Shown in pieces: positions 50,176-63,950 of a stretch of DNA of 64,000 nt (position 1 is its first letter; each line of letters starts with the position of its first letter). The notes under the pieces were generated by a model, which searched no databases, was not told the origin of the DNA, and worked only from the letters and a program-made list of their open reading frames with translations. The position numbers were made by a program, and so were the translations under genes. Origin of the DNA: Carya illinoinensis. Its lineage: Eukaryota > Streptophyta > Magnoliopsida > Fagales > Juglandaceae. The DNA is taken from assembly GCF_018687715.1 (NCBI RefSeq), contig NC_056758.1:22548501-22612500 (forward strand), in the 5' to 3' direction.

Positions 50176-53127
50176 CAAAAAAGGAGGTTAAACTCGAAAC
50201 AATGCTGAGAGATGACTAAATCTTGTGCAACTCGATTACATCCTTTGAATCAAGCAAAAAGCTTAACAATGCGGTATATGGGGAACCTTAGGGGAATGTG
50301 GCACTTCTTGAAGTTGAGGAAACTAAATTGTAAGGTTTATGTTTGCTTCAAATGGAAGAATGAAACAAAAGATTGGTTTCTTGTTGTAAATTCGTTCAAT
50401 GCCAGAACTGAACTAGTATGGTAGAGGTGGGGTGCAAACGATGACATTACGGATGAGGAAATGGTGGGAATGGCATGGGCTAGGGGTGGACTTGTTGCAA
50501 TGCACAAGAAGGAGAACTTAGGTCGGATTGGCGGTGATTTCAGCATTATTCACATGGCCTTTCTTTTATTGGTAGGCTTTGGATCCAGCCGAAGCTTCTA
50601 AGTCAAATTTAGAATGATGAGAAACAACAAAGAAAGTAATAAGATCCGTATAAAAAATGTTATAAAGAACTAAAAAGAAAAGTAGGCCCAAAACATTGTT
50701 GAGAGATTACAAATCTTGTGTAAGTCAATTACTTCCCTTAATTCAACCTAAAGGGATAACCACGGGTAGATGGGGAACGTTAGAGGCGTGTGGCAGTTGT
50801 TGGACCTGAGGGAAACTAAATGTAAGGTTTATGTGGGCGTCCAAAGCGAGGAATGAAACAATAGACGAGTTTCCTTGTGTAAATTGGTCCAGTGCAAGAA
50901 CTAAACAAGTATGGTCAAGGTGGGGGTGTAAACGTTGAAATTTTCTTGATAAAAACGGTCTAAAAGGCTTCGGGTAGGGGCCAACTTGTTGCAACGGCCA
51001 GGAAGGATCGCCTTGGTGCCGATTGGCGGTGATTCGAGCATTATCGACATGGAAGTGTGTCATGTCTTTGATAAATCCTAATCATCTAATTGAATCTTAG
51101 AATGTTGGAAACGACAAGAAAATCATTATGATCAGAATGAAAAAAATGGTTATGAAGAACAAAAAAGGAGGTTAAACTCGAAAGATTGTAGAGAGATGAC
51201 TAAATCTTGTGCAACTCGATTACATCCTTTGAATCAAGCTAAATGCTTAACGATGCGGCAGATGGGGAACCTTAGGGGAATGTGGCACATCTTGAAGTTG
51301 AGGAAACTAAATTGTAAGGTTTATGTTTGCTTCAAATCGAAGAATGAAACAAAAGATCGGTTTCTTGTTGTAAATTCGTTCAATGCCAGAACTGAACTAG
51401 TATGGTAGAGGTGGGGTGCAAACGATGACATTACGGATAAGGAAATGGTGTGAACGGCATGGGCTAGGGGCGGACTTGTCGCAATGCACAAGAAGGAGAA
51501 CTTAGGTCGGATTGGCGGTGATTTCAGAATTATTCACATGGCCTTTCTTTTATTGACAGGTTTTGGATCTAGCCTAATCTTCTAAGTCAATCTTAGAATG
51601 ATGAGAAACAACAAAGAAAGCAATAAGATCCGTATAAACAATGTTATAAAGAACTAAAAAGAAAAGTAGGCCCAAAACATTGTTGAGAGATTACTAATCT
51701 TGTGTAAGTCAATTACTTCCCTTAATTCAACCTAAAGGGATAACCACGGGTAGATGGGGAACGTTAGAGGCGTGTGGCAGTTGTTGGACCTGAGGGAAAC
51801 TAAATGTAAGGTTTATGTGGGCGTCCAAAGCGAGGAATGAAACAATACACGAGTTTCCTTGTGTAAATTGGTCCAGTGCAAGAACTAAACAAGTATGGTC
51901 AAGGTGGGGGTGTAAACGTTGAAATTTTCTTGATAAAAACGGTCTAAAAGGCTTCGGGTAGGGGCCAACTTGTTGCAACGGCCAGGAAGGATCGCCTTGG
52001 TGCCGATTGGCGGTGATTCGAGCATTATCGACATGGAAGTGTGTCATGTCTTTGATAAATCCTAATCATCTAATTGAATCTTAGAATGTTGGAAACGACA
52101 AGAAAATCATTATGATCAGAATGAAAAAAATGGTTATGAAGAACAAAAAAGGAGGTTAAACTCGAAAGATTGTTGAGAGATGACTAAATCTTGTGCAACT
52201 CGATTACATCCTTTGAATCAAGCTAAATGCTTAACGATGTGGCAGATGGGGAACCTTAGGGGAATGTGGCACATCTTGAAGTTGAGGAAACTAAATTGTA
52301 AGGTTTATGTTTGCTTCAAATCGAAGAATGAAACAAAAGATCGGTTTCTTGTTGTAAATTCGTTCAATGCCAGAACTGAACTAGTATGGTAGAGGTGGGG
52401 TGCAAACGATGACATTACGGATAAGGAAATGGTGTGAATGGCATGGGCTAGGGGCGGACTTGTCGCAATGCACAAGAAGGAGAACTTAGGTCGGATTGGC
52501 AGTGATTTCAGAATTATTCACATGGCCTTTCTTTTATTGACAGGTTTTGGATCCAGCCTAATCTTCTAAGTCAATCTTAGAATGATGAGAAACAACAAAG
52601 AAAGCAATAAGATCCGTATAAACAATGTTATAAAGAACTAAAAAGAAAAGTAGGCCCAAAACATTGTTGAGAGATTACTAATCTTGTGTAAGTCAATTAC
52701 TTCCCTTAATTCAACCTAAAGGGATAACCACGGGTAGATGGGGAACGTTAGAGGCGTGTGGCAGTTGTTGGACCTGAGGGAAACTAAATGTAAGGTTTAT
52801 GTGGGCGTCCAAAGCGAGGAATGAAACAATAGACGAGTTTCCTTGTGTAAATTGGTCCAGTGCAAGAACTAAACAAGTATGGTCAAGGTGGGGTGTAAAC
52901 GTTGAAATTTTCCTTATGAAAATGGTCTAAAAGGCTTCGTGTAGGGGCCAACTTGTTGCAACGGCCATGAAGGATCGCCTTGGTACCGATTGGCGGTGAT
53001 TCGAGCATTATCGACATGGAAGTGTGTCATGTCTTTGATAAAGCCAAATCATCTAATTCAATCTTAAAATGTTGGAAAACGACAAGAAAATCAATATGAT
53101 CAAAATGAAGGAAATGGTTACGAAGAA
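50176..53127 (+). repeat. 3-unit higher-order repeat, first copy (units 52-54)
   Basis: The order is A2-B1, A1(TCG)-B1, A1(TCG)-B2, 2,952 bp. Markers repeated in the next copy are C at 50577 (TAGGCTTTGG), A at 51190 (ATTGTAGAGAG), C at 51848 (CAATACACG) and T at 52240 (GATGTGGCAG). A private base, C at 51455 (TGTGAACGG), is not in the second copy. Confidence 0.88.
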
Positions 53128-56079
53128 CAAAAAAGGAGGTTAAACTCGAAACAATGCTGAGAGATGACTAAATCTTGTGCAACTCGATTACATCCTTTGA
53201 ATCAAGCAAAAAGCTTAACAATGCGGTATATGGGGAACCTTAGGGGAATGTGGCACTTCTTGAAGTTGAGGAAACTAAATTGTAAGGTTTATGTTTGCTT
53301 CAAATGGAAGAATGAAACAAAAGATTGGTTTCTTGTTGTAAATTCGTTCAATGCCAGAACTGAACTAGTATGGTAGAGGTGGGGTGCAAACGATGACATT
53401 ACGGATGAGGAAATGGTGGGAATGGCATGGGCTAGGGGTGGACTTGTTGCAATGCACAAGAAGGAGAACTTAGGTCGGATTGGCGGTGATTTCAGCATTA
53501 TTCACATGGCCTTTCTTTTATTGGTAGGCTTTGGATCCAGCCGAAGCTTCTAAGTCAAATTTAGAATGATGAGAAACAACAAAGAAAGTAATAAGATCCG
53601 TATAAAAAATGTTATAAAGAACTAAAAAGAAAAGTAGGCCCAAAACATTGTTGAGAGATTACAAATCTTGTGTAAGTCAATTACTTCCCTTAATTCAACC
53701 TAAAGGGATAACCACGGGTAGATGGGGAACGTTAGAGGCGTGTGGCAGTTGTTGGACCTGAGGGAAACTAAATGTAAGGTTTATGTGGGCGTCCAAAGCG
53801 AGGAATGAAACAATAGACGAGTTTCCTTGTGTAAATTGGTCCAGTGCAAGAACTAAACAAGTATGGTCAAGGTGGGGGTGTAAACGTTGAAATTTTCTTG
53901 ATAAAAACGGTCTAAAAGGCTTCGGGTAGGGGCCAACTTGTTGCAACGGCCAGGAAGGATCGCCTTGGTGCCGATTGGCGGTGATTCGAGCATTATCGAC
54001 ATGGAAGTGTGTCATGTCTTTGATAAATCCTAATCATCTAATTGAATCTTAGAATGTTGGAAACGACAAGAAAATCATTATGATCAGAATGAAAAAAATG
54101 GTTATGAAGAACAAAAAAGGAGGTTAAACTCGAAAGATTGTAGAGAGATGACTAAATCTTGTGCAACTCGATTACATCCTTTGAATCAAGCTAAATGCTT
54201 AACGATGCGGCAGATGGGGAACCTTAGGGGAATGTGGCACATCTTGAAGTTGAGGAAACTAAATTGTAAGGTTTATGTTTGCTTCAAATCGAAGAATGAA
54301 ACAAAAGATCGGTTTCTTGTTGTAAATTCGTTCAATGCCAGAACTGAACTAGTATGGTAGAGGTGGAGTGCAAACGATGACATTACGGATAAGGAAATGG
54401 TGTGAATGGCATGGGCTAGGGGCGGACTTGTCGCAATGCACAAGAAGGAGAACTTAGGTCGGATTGGCGGTGATTTCAGAATTATTCACATGGCCTTTCT
54501 TTTATTGACAGGTTTTGGATCTAGCCTAATCTTCTAAGTCAATCTTAGAATGATGAGAAACAACAAAGAAAGCAATAAGATCCGTATAAACAATGTTATA
54601 AAGAACTAAAAAGAAAAGTAGGCCCAAAACATTGTTGAGAGATTACTAATCTTGTGTAAGTCAATTACTTCCCTTAATTCAACCTAAAGGGATAACCACG
54701 GGTAGATGGGGAACGTTAGAGGCGTGTGGCAGTTGTTGGACCTGAGGGAAACTAAATGTAAGGTTTATGTGGGCGTCCAAAGCGAGGAATGAAACAATAC
54801 ACGAGTTTCCTTGTGTAAATTGGTCCAGTGCAAGAACTAAACAAGTATGGTCAAGGTGGGGGTGTAAACGTTGAAATTTTCTTGATAAAAACGGTCTAAA
54901 AGGCTTCGGGTAGGGGCCAACTTGTTGCAACGGCCAGGAAGGATCGCCTTGGTGCCGATTGGCGGTGATTCGAGCATTATCGACATGGAAGTGTGTCATG
55001 TCTTTGATAAATCCTAATCATCTAATTGAATCTTAGAATGTTGGAAACGACAAGAAAATCATTATGATCAGAATGAAAAAAATGGTTATGAAGAACAAAA
55101 AAGGAGGTTAAACTCGAAAGATTGTTGAGAGATGACTAAATCTTGTGCAACTCGATTACATCCTTTGAATCAAGCTAAATGCTTAACGATGTGGCAGATG
55201 GGGAACCTTAGGGGAATGTGGCACATCTTGAAGTTGAGGAAACTAAATTGTAAGGTTTATGTTTGCTTCAAATCGAAGAATGAAACAAAAGATCGGTTTC
55301 TTGTTGTAAATTCGTTCAATGCCAGAACTGAACTAGTATGGTAGAGGTGGGGTGCAAACGATGACATTACGGATAAGGAAATGGTGTGAATGGCATGGGC
55401 TAGGGGCGGACTTGTCGCAATGCACAAGAAGGAGAACTTAGGTCGGATTGGCGGTGATTTCAGAATTATTCACATGGCCTTTCTTTTATTGACAGGTTTT
55501 GGATCCAGCCTAATCTTCTAAGTCAATCTTAGAATGATGAGAAACAACAAAGAAAGCAATAAGATCCGTATAAACAATGTTATAAAGAACTAAAAAGAAA
55601 AGTAGGCCCAAAACATTGTTGAGAGATTACTAATCTTGTGTAAGTCAATTACTTCCCTTAATTCAACCTAAAGGGATAACCACGGGTAGATGGGGAACGT
55701 TAGAGGCGTGTGGCAGTTGTTGGACCTGAGGGAAACTAAATGTAAGGTTTATGTGGGCGTCCAAAGCGAGGAATGAAACAATAGACGAGTTTCCTTGTGT
55801 AAATTGGTCCAGTGCAAGAACTAAACAAGTATGGTCAAGGTGGGGTGTAAACGTTGAAATTTTCCTTATGAAAATGGTCTAAAAGGCTTCGTGTAGGGGC
55901 CAACTTGTTGCAACGGCCATGAAGGATCGCCTTGGTACCGATTGGCGGTGATTCGAGCATTATCGACATGGAAGTGTGTCATGTCTTTGATAAAGCCAAA
56001 TCATCTAATTCAATCTTAAAATGTTGGAAAACGACAAGAAAATCAATATGATCAAAATGAAGGAAATGGTTACGAAGAA
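53128..56079 (+). repeat. 3-unit higher-order repeat, second copy (units 55-57)
   Basis: A copy of 50176-53127 at an offset of 2,952 bp, with the same markers at 53529, 54142, 54800 and 55192. The differences noted are A at 54367 (GGTGGAGTG), T instead of C at 54407, and G instead of A at 55453 (GGCGGTG). Confidence 0.88.
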
Positions 56080-59031
56080 CAAAAAAGGAGGTTAAACTCG
56101 AAACAATGCTGAGAGATGACTAAATCTTGTGCAACTCGATTACATCCTTTGAATCAAGCAAAAAGCTTAACAATGCGGTATATGGGGAACCTTAGGGGAA
56201 TGTGGCACTTCTTGAAGTTGAGGAAACTAAATTGTAAGGTTTATGTTTGCTTCAAATGGAAGAATGAAACAAAAGATTGGTTTCTTGTTGTAAATTCGTT
56301 CAATGCCAGAACTGAACTAGTATGGTAGAGGTGGGGTGCAAACGATGACATTACGGATGAGGAAATGGTGGGAATGGCATGGGCTAGGGGTGGACTTGTT
56401 GCAATGCACAAGAAGGAGAACTTAGGTCGGATTGGCGGTGATTTCAGCATTATTCACATGGCCTTTCTTTTATTGGTAGGTTTTGGATCCAGCCGAAGCT
56501 TCTAAGTCAAATTTAGAATGATGAGAAACAACAAAGAAAGTAATAAGATCCGTATAAAAAATGTTATAAAGAACTAAAAAGAAAAGTAGGCCCAAAACAT
56601 TGTTGAGAGATTACAAATCTTGTGTAAGTCAATTACTTCCCTTAATTCAACCTAAAGGGATAACCACGGGTAGATGGGGAACGTTAGAGGCGTGTGGCAG
56701 TTGTTGGACCTGAGGGAAACTAAATGTAAGGTTTATGTGGGCGTCCAAAGCGAGGAATGAAACAATAGACGAGTTTCCTTGTGTAAATTGGTCCAGTGCA
56801 AGAACAAAACAAGCATCGTCAAGGTGGGGGTGTAAACGTTGAAATTTTCTTGATAAAAACGGTCTAAAAGGTTTCGGGTAGGGGCCAACTTGTTGCAACG
56901 GCCAGGAAGGATCGCCTTGGTGCCGATTGGCGGTGATTCGAGCATTATCGACATGGAAGTGTGTCATGTCTTTGATAAATCCTAATCATCTAATTGAATC
57001 TTAGAATGTTGGAAACGACAAGAAAATCATTATGATCAGAATGAAAAAAATGGTTATGAAGAACAAAAAAGGAGGTTAAACTCGAAAGATTGTTGAGAGA
57101 TGACTAAATCTTGTGCAACTCGATTACATCCTTTGAATCAAGCTAAATGCTTAACGATGCGGCAGATGGGGAACCTTAGGGGAATGTGGCACATCTTGAA
57201 GTTGAGGAAACTAAATTGTAAGGTTTATGTTTGCTTCAAATCGAAGAATGAAACAAAAGATCGGTTTCTTGTTGTAAATTCGTTCAATGCCAGAACTGAA
57301 CTAGTATGGTAGAGGTGGGGTGCAAACGATGACATTACGGATAAGGAAATGGTGTGAATGGCATGGGCTAGGGGCGGACTTGTCGCAATGCACAAGAAGG
57401 AGAACTTAGGTCGGATTGGCAGTGATTTCAGAATTATTCACATGGCCTTTCTTTTATTGACAGGTTTTGGATCCAGCCTAATCTTCTAAGTCAATCTTAG
57501 AATGATGAGAAACAACAAAGAAAGCAATAAGATCCGTATAAACAATGTTATAAAGAACTAAAAAGAAAAGTAGGCCCAAAACATTGTTGAGAGATTACTA
57601 ATCTTGTGTAAGTCAATTACTTCCCTTAATTCAACCTAAAGGGATAACCACGGGTAGATGGGGAACGTTAGAGGCGTGTGGCAGTTGTTGGACCTGAGGG
57701 AAACTAAATGTAAGGTTTATGTGGGCGTCCAAAGCGAGGAATGAAACAATAGACGAGTTTCCTTGTGTAAATTGGTCCAGTGCAAGAACTAAACAAGTAT
57801 GGTCAAGGTGGGGTGTAAACGTTGAAATTTTCCTTATGAAAATGGTCTAAAAGGCTTCGTGTAGGGGCCAACTTGTTGCAACGGCCATGAAGGATCGCCT
57901 TGGTACCGATTGGCGGTGATTCGAGCATTATCGACATGGAAGTGTGTCATGTCTTTGATAAAGCCAAATCATCTAATTCAATCTTAAAATGTTGGAAAAC
58001 GACAAGAAAATCAATATGATCAAAATGAAGGAAATGGTTACGAAGAACAAAAAAGGAGGTTAAACTCGAAACAATGCTGAGAGATGACTAAATCTTGTGC
58101 AACTCGATTACATCCTTTGAATCAAGCAAAAAGCTTAACAATGCGGTATATGGGGAACCTTAGGGGAATGTGGCACTTCTTGAAGTTGAGGAAACTAAAT
58201 TGTAAGGTTTATGTTTGCTTCAAATGGAAGAATGAAACAAAAGATTGGTTTCTTGTTGTAAATTCGTTCAATGCCAGAACTGAACTAGTATGGTAGAGGT
58301 GGGGTGCAAACGATGACATTACGGATGAGGAAATGGTGGGAATGGCATGGGCTAGGGGTGGACTTGTTGCAATGCACAAGAAGGAGAACTTAGGTCGGAT
58401 TGGCGGTGATTTCAGCATTATTCACATGGCCTTTCTTTTATTGGTAGGTTTTGGATCCAGCCGAAGCTTCTAAGTCAAATTTAGAATGATGAGAAACAAC
58501 AAAGAAAGTAATAAGATCCGTATAAAAAATGTTATAAAGAACTAAAAAGAAAAGTAGGCCCAAAACATTGTTGAGAGATTACAAATCTTGTGTAAGTCAA
58601 TTACTTCCCTTAATTCAACCTAAAGGGATAACCACGGGTAGATGGGGAACGTTAGAGGCGTGTGGCAGTTGTTGGACCTGAGGGAAACTAAATGTAAGGT
58701 TTATGTGGGCGTCCAAAGCGAGGAATGAAACAATAGACGAGTTTCCTTGTGTAAATTGGTCCAGTGCAAGAACTAAACAAGTATGGTCAAGGTGGGGGTG
58801 TAAACGTTGAAATTTTCTTGATAAAAACGGTCTAAAAGGCTTCGGGTAGGGGCCAACTTGTTGCAACGGCCAGGAAGGATCGCCTTGGTGCCGATTGGCG
58901 GTGATTCGAGCATTATCGACATGGAAGTGTGTCATGTCTTTGATAAATCCTAATCATCTAATTGAATCTTAGAATGTTGGAAACGACAAGAAAATCATTA
59001 TGATCAGAATGAAAAAAATGGTTATGAAGAA
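56080..59031 (+). repeat. Units 58-60: A2-B1, A1(TCG)-B2, A2-B1
   Basis: Three 984-bp units. Unit 58 carries AAGCATCGTC in B (C at 56814), linking it to units 45, 48 and 50. It also has private A at 56806 (AGAACAAAAC) and T at 56872 (AGGTTTCGGG). Units 59 and 60 follow the usual rule that complete B2 is followed by A2. Confidence 0.85.
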
Positions 59032-61982
59032 CAAAAAAGGAGGTTAAACTCGAAAGATTGTTGAGAGATGACTAAATCTTGTGCAACTCGATTACATCCT
59101 TTGAATCAAGCTAAATGCTTAACGATGCGGCAGATGGGGAACCTTAGGGGAATGTGGCACATCTTGAAGTTGAGGAAACTAAATTGTAAGGTTTATGTTT
59201 GCTTCAAATCGAAGAATGAAACAAAAGATCGGTTTCTTGTTGTAAATTCGTTCAATGCCAGAACTGAACTAGTATGGTAGAGGTGGGGTGCAAACGATGA
59301 CATTACGGATAAGGAAATGGTGTGAATGGCATGGGCTAGGGGCGGACTTGTCGCAATGCACAAGAAGGAGAACTTAGGTCGGATTGGCGGTGATTTCAGA
59401 ATTATTCACATGGCCTTTCTTTTATTGACAGGTTTTGGATCTAGCCTAATCTTCTAAGTCAATCTTAGAATGATGAGAAGCAACAAAGAAAGCAATAAGA
59501 TCCGTATAAACAATGTTATAAAGAACTAAAAAGAAAAGTAGGCCCAAAACATTGTTGAGAGATTACTAATCTTGTGTAAGTCAATTACTTCCCTTAATTC
59601 AACCTAAAGGGATAACCACGGGTAGATGGGGAACGTTAGAGGCGTGTGGCAGTTGTTGGACCTGAGGGAAACTAAATGTAAGGTTTATGTGGGCGTCCAA
59701 AGCGAGGAATGAAACAATAGACGAGTTTCCTTGTGTAAATTGGTCCAGTGCAAGAACTAAACAAGTATGGTCAAGGTGGGGTGTAAACGTTGAAATTTTC
59801 CTTATGAAAATGGTCTAAAAGGCTTCGTGTAGGGGCCAACTTGTTGCAACGGCCATGAAGGATCGCCTTGGTACCGATTGGCGGTGATTCGAGCATTATC
59901 GACATGGAAGTGTGTCATGTCTTTGATAAATCCTAATCATCTAATTGAATCTTAGAATGTTGGAAACGACACGAAAATCATTATGATCAGAATGAAAAAA
60001 ATGGTTATGAAGAACAAAAAAGGAGGTTAAACTCGAAAGATTGTTGGGAGATGACTAAATCTTGTGCAACTCGATTACATCCTTTGAATCAAGCTAAATG
60101 CTTAACGATGCGGCAGATGGGGAACCTTAGGGGAATGTGGCACATCTTGAAGTTGAGGAAACTAAATTGTAAGGTTTATGTTTGCTTCAAATCGAAGAAT
60201 GAAACAAAAGATCGGTTTCTTGTTGTAAATTCGTTCAATGCCAGAACTGAACTAGTATGGTAGAGGTGGGGTGCAAACGATGACATTACGGATAAGGAAA
60301 TGGTGTGAATGGCATGGGCTAGGGGCGGACTTGTCGCAATGCACAAGAAGGAGAACTTAGGTCGGATTGGCGGTGATTTCAGAATTATTCACATGGCCTT
60401 TCTTTTATTGACAGGTTTTGGATCTAGCCTAATCTTCTAAGTCAATCTTAGAATGATGAGAAACAACAAAGAAAGCAATAAGATCCGTATAAACAATGTT
60501 ATAAAGAACTAAAAAGAAAAGTAGGCCCAAAACATTGTTGAGAGATTACTAATCTTGTGTAAGTCAATTACTTCCCTTAATTCAACCTAAAGGGATAACC
60601 ACGGGTAGATGGGGAACGTTAGAGGCGTGTGGCAGTTGTTGGACCTGAGGGAAACTAAATGTAAGGTTTATGTGGGCGTCCAAAGCGAGGAATGAAACAA
60701 TAGACGAGTTTCCTTGTGTAAATTGGTCCAGTGCAAGAACTAAACAAGTATCGTCAAGGTGGGGGTGTAAACGTTGAAATTTTCTTGATAAAAACGGTCT
60801 AAAAGGCTTCGGGTAGGGGCCAACTTGTTGCAACGGCCAGGAAGGATCGCCTTGGTGCCGATTGGCGGTGATTCGAGCATTATCGACATGGAAGTGTGTC
60901 ATGTCTTTGATAAATCCTAATCATCTAATTGAATCTTAGAATGTTGGAAACGACAAGAAAATCATTATGATCAGAATGAAAAAAATGGTTATGAAGAACA
61001 AAAAAGGAGGTTAAACTCGAAAGATTGTTGAGAGATGACTAAATCTTGTGCAACTCGATTACATCCTTTGAATCAAGCTAAATGCTTAACGATGCGGCAG
61101 ATGGGGAACCTTAGGGGAATGTGGCACATCTTGAAGTTGAGGAAACTAAATTGTAAGGTTTATGTTTGCTTCAAATCGAAGAATGAAACAAAAGATCGGT
61201 TTCTTGTTGTAAATTCGTTCAATGCCAGAACTGAACTAGTATGGTAGAGGTGGGGTGCAAACGATGACATTACGGATAAGGAAATGGTGTGAATGGCATG
61301 GGCTAGGGGCGGACTTGTCGCAATGCACAAGAAGGAGAACTTAGGTCGGATTGGCGGTGATTTCAGAATTATTCACATGGCCTTTCTTTTATTGACAGGT
61401 TTTGGATCTAGCCTAATCTTCTAAGTCAATCTTAGAATGATGAGAAGCAACAAAGAAAGCAATAAGATCCGTATAAACAATGTTATAAAGAACTAAAAAG
61501 AAAAGTAGGCCCAAAACATTGTTGAGAGATTACTAATCTTGTGTAAGTCAATTACTTCCCTTAATTCAACCTAAAGGGATAACCACGGGTAGATGGGGAA
61601 CGTTAGAGGCGTGTGGCAGTTGTTGGACCTGAGGGAAACTAAATGTAAGGTTTATGTGGGCGTCCAAAGCGAGGAATGAAACAATAGACGAGTTTCCTTG
61701 TGTAAATTGGTCCAGTGCAAGAACTAAACAAGTATCGTCAAGGTGGGGGTGTAAACGTTGAAATTTTCTTGATAAAAACGGTCTAAAAGGCTTCGGGTAG
61801 GGGCCAACTTGTTGCAACGGCCAGGAAGGATCGCCTTGGTGCCGATTGGCGGTGATTCGAGCATTATCGACATGGAAGTGTGTCATGTCTTTGATAAATC
61901 CTAATCATCTAATTGAATCTTAGAATGTTGGAAACGACAAGAAAATCATTATGATCAGAATGAAAAAAATGGTTATGAAGAA
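59032..61982 (+). repeat. Units 61-63: A1(TCG) units with one 983-bp recombinant
   Basis: Unit 61 (59032-60014, 983 bp) has a B2/B1 recombinant and a private C at 59972 (GACACGAAA). Units 61 and 63 share G at 59480 and 61447 (AGAAGCAACAAAG), but unit 62 between them lacks it and has a private G at 60047 (TTGTTGGGAG). This is the only 983-bp unit in the last 15 kb. Confidence 0.84.
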
Positions 61983-63950
61983 CAAAAAAGGAGGTTAAAC
62001 TCGAAAGATTGTTGAGAGATGACTAAATCTTGTGCAACTCGATTACATCCTTTGAATCAAGCTAAATGCTTAACGATGCGGCAGATGGGGAACCTTAGGG
62101 GAATGTGGCACATCTTGAAGTTGAAGAAACTAAATTGTAAGGTTTATGTTTGCTTCAAATCGAAGAATGAAACAAAAGATCGGTTTCTTGTTGTAAATTC
62201 GTTCAATGCCAGAACTGAACTAGTATGGTAGAGGTGGGGTGCAAACGATGACATTACGGATAAGGAAATGGTGTGAATGGCATGGGCTAGGGGCGGACTT
62301 GTCGCAATGCACAAGAAGGAGAACTTAGGTCGGATTGGCGGTGATCTCAGAATTATTCACATGGCCTTTCTTTTATTGACAGGTTTTGGATCTAGCCTAA
62401 TCTTCTAAGTCAATCTTAGAATGATGAGAAACAACAAAGAAAGCAATAAGATCCGTATAAACAATGTTATAAAGAACTAAAAATAAAAGTAGGCCCAAAA
62501 CATTGTTGAGAGATTACTAATCTTGTGTAAGTCAATTACTTCCCTTAATTCAACCTAAAGGGATAACCACGGGTAGATGGGGAACGTTAGAGGCGTGTGG
62601 CAGTTGTTGGACCTGAGGGAAACTAAATGTAAGGTTTATGTGGGCGTCCAAAGCGAGGAATGAAACAATAGACGAGTTTCCTTGTGTAAATTGGTCCAGT
62701 GCAAGAACTAAACAAGTATGGTCAAGGTGGGGTGTAAACGTTGAAATTTTCCTTATGAAAATGGTCTAAAAGGCTTCGTGTAGGGGCCAACTTGTTGCAA
62801 CGGCCATGAAGGATCGCCTTGGTACCGATTGGCGGTGATTCGAGCATTATCGACATGGAAGTGTGTCATGTCTTTGATAAAGCCAAATCATCTAATTCAA
62901 TCTTAAAATGTTGGAAAACGACAAGAAAATCAATATGATCAAAATGAAGGAAATGGTTACGAAGAACAAAAAAGGAGGTTAAACTCGAAACAATGCTGAG
63001 AGATGACTAAATCTTGTGCAACTCGATTACATCCTTTGAATCAAGCAAAAAGCTTAACAATGCGGTATATGGGGAACCTTAGGGGAATGTGGCACTTCTT
63101 GAAGTTGAGGAAACTAAATTGTAAGGTTTATGTTTGCTTCAAATGGAAGAATGAAACAAAAGATTGGTTTCTTGTTGTAAATTCGTTCAATGCCAGAACT
63201 GAACTAGTATGGTAGAGGTGGGGTGCAAACGATGACATTACGGATGAGGAAATGGTGGGAATGGCATGGGCTAGGGGTGGACTTGTTGCAATGCACAAGA
63301 AGGAGAACTTAGGTCGGATTGGCGGTGATTTCAGCATTATTCACATGGCCTTTCTTTTATTGGTAGGTTTTGGATCCAGCCGAAGCTTCTAAGTCAAATT
63401 TAGAATGATGAGAAACAACAAAGAAAGTAATAAGATCCGTATAAAAAATGTTATAAAGAACTAAAAAGAAAAGTAGGCCCAAAACATTGTTGAGAGATTA
63501 CAAATCTTGTGTAAGTCAATTACTTCCCTTAATTCAACCTAAAGGGATAACCACGGGTAGATGGGGAACGTTAGAGGCGTGTGGCAGTTGTTGGACCTGA
63601 GGGAAACTAAATGTAAGGTTTATGTGGGCGTCCAAAGCGAGGAATGAAACAATAGACGAGTTTCCTTGTGTAAATTGGTCCAGTGCAAGAACTAAACAAG
63701 TATGGTCAAGGTGGGGGTGTAAACGTTGAAATTTTCTTGATAAAAACGGTCTAAAAGGCTTCGGGTAGGGGCCAACTTGTTGCAACGGCCAGGAAGGATC
63801 GCCTTGGTGCCGATTGGCGGTGATTCGAGCATTATCGACATGGAAGTGTGTCATGTCTTTGATAAATCCTAATCATCTAATTGAATCTTAGAATGTTGGA
63901 AACGACAAGAAAATCATTATGATCAGAATGAAAAAAATGGTTATGAAGAA
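61983..63950 (+). repeat. Units 64-65: A1(TCG)-B2, A2-B1
   Basis: The last complete pair, 1,968 bp, of the same type as units 23-24. Unit 64 has three private bases: A at 62125 (TTGAAGAAAC), C at 62346 (GTGATCTCAG) and T at 62484 (AAAATAAAAG). Unit 65 is a standard A2-B1. Confidence 0.85.
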
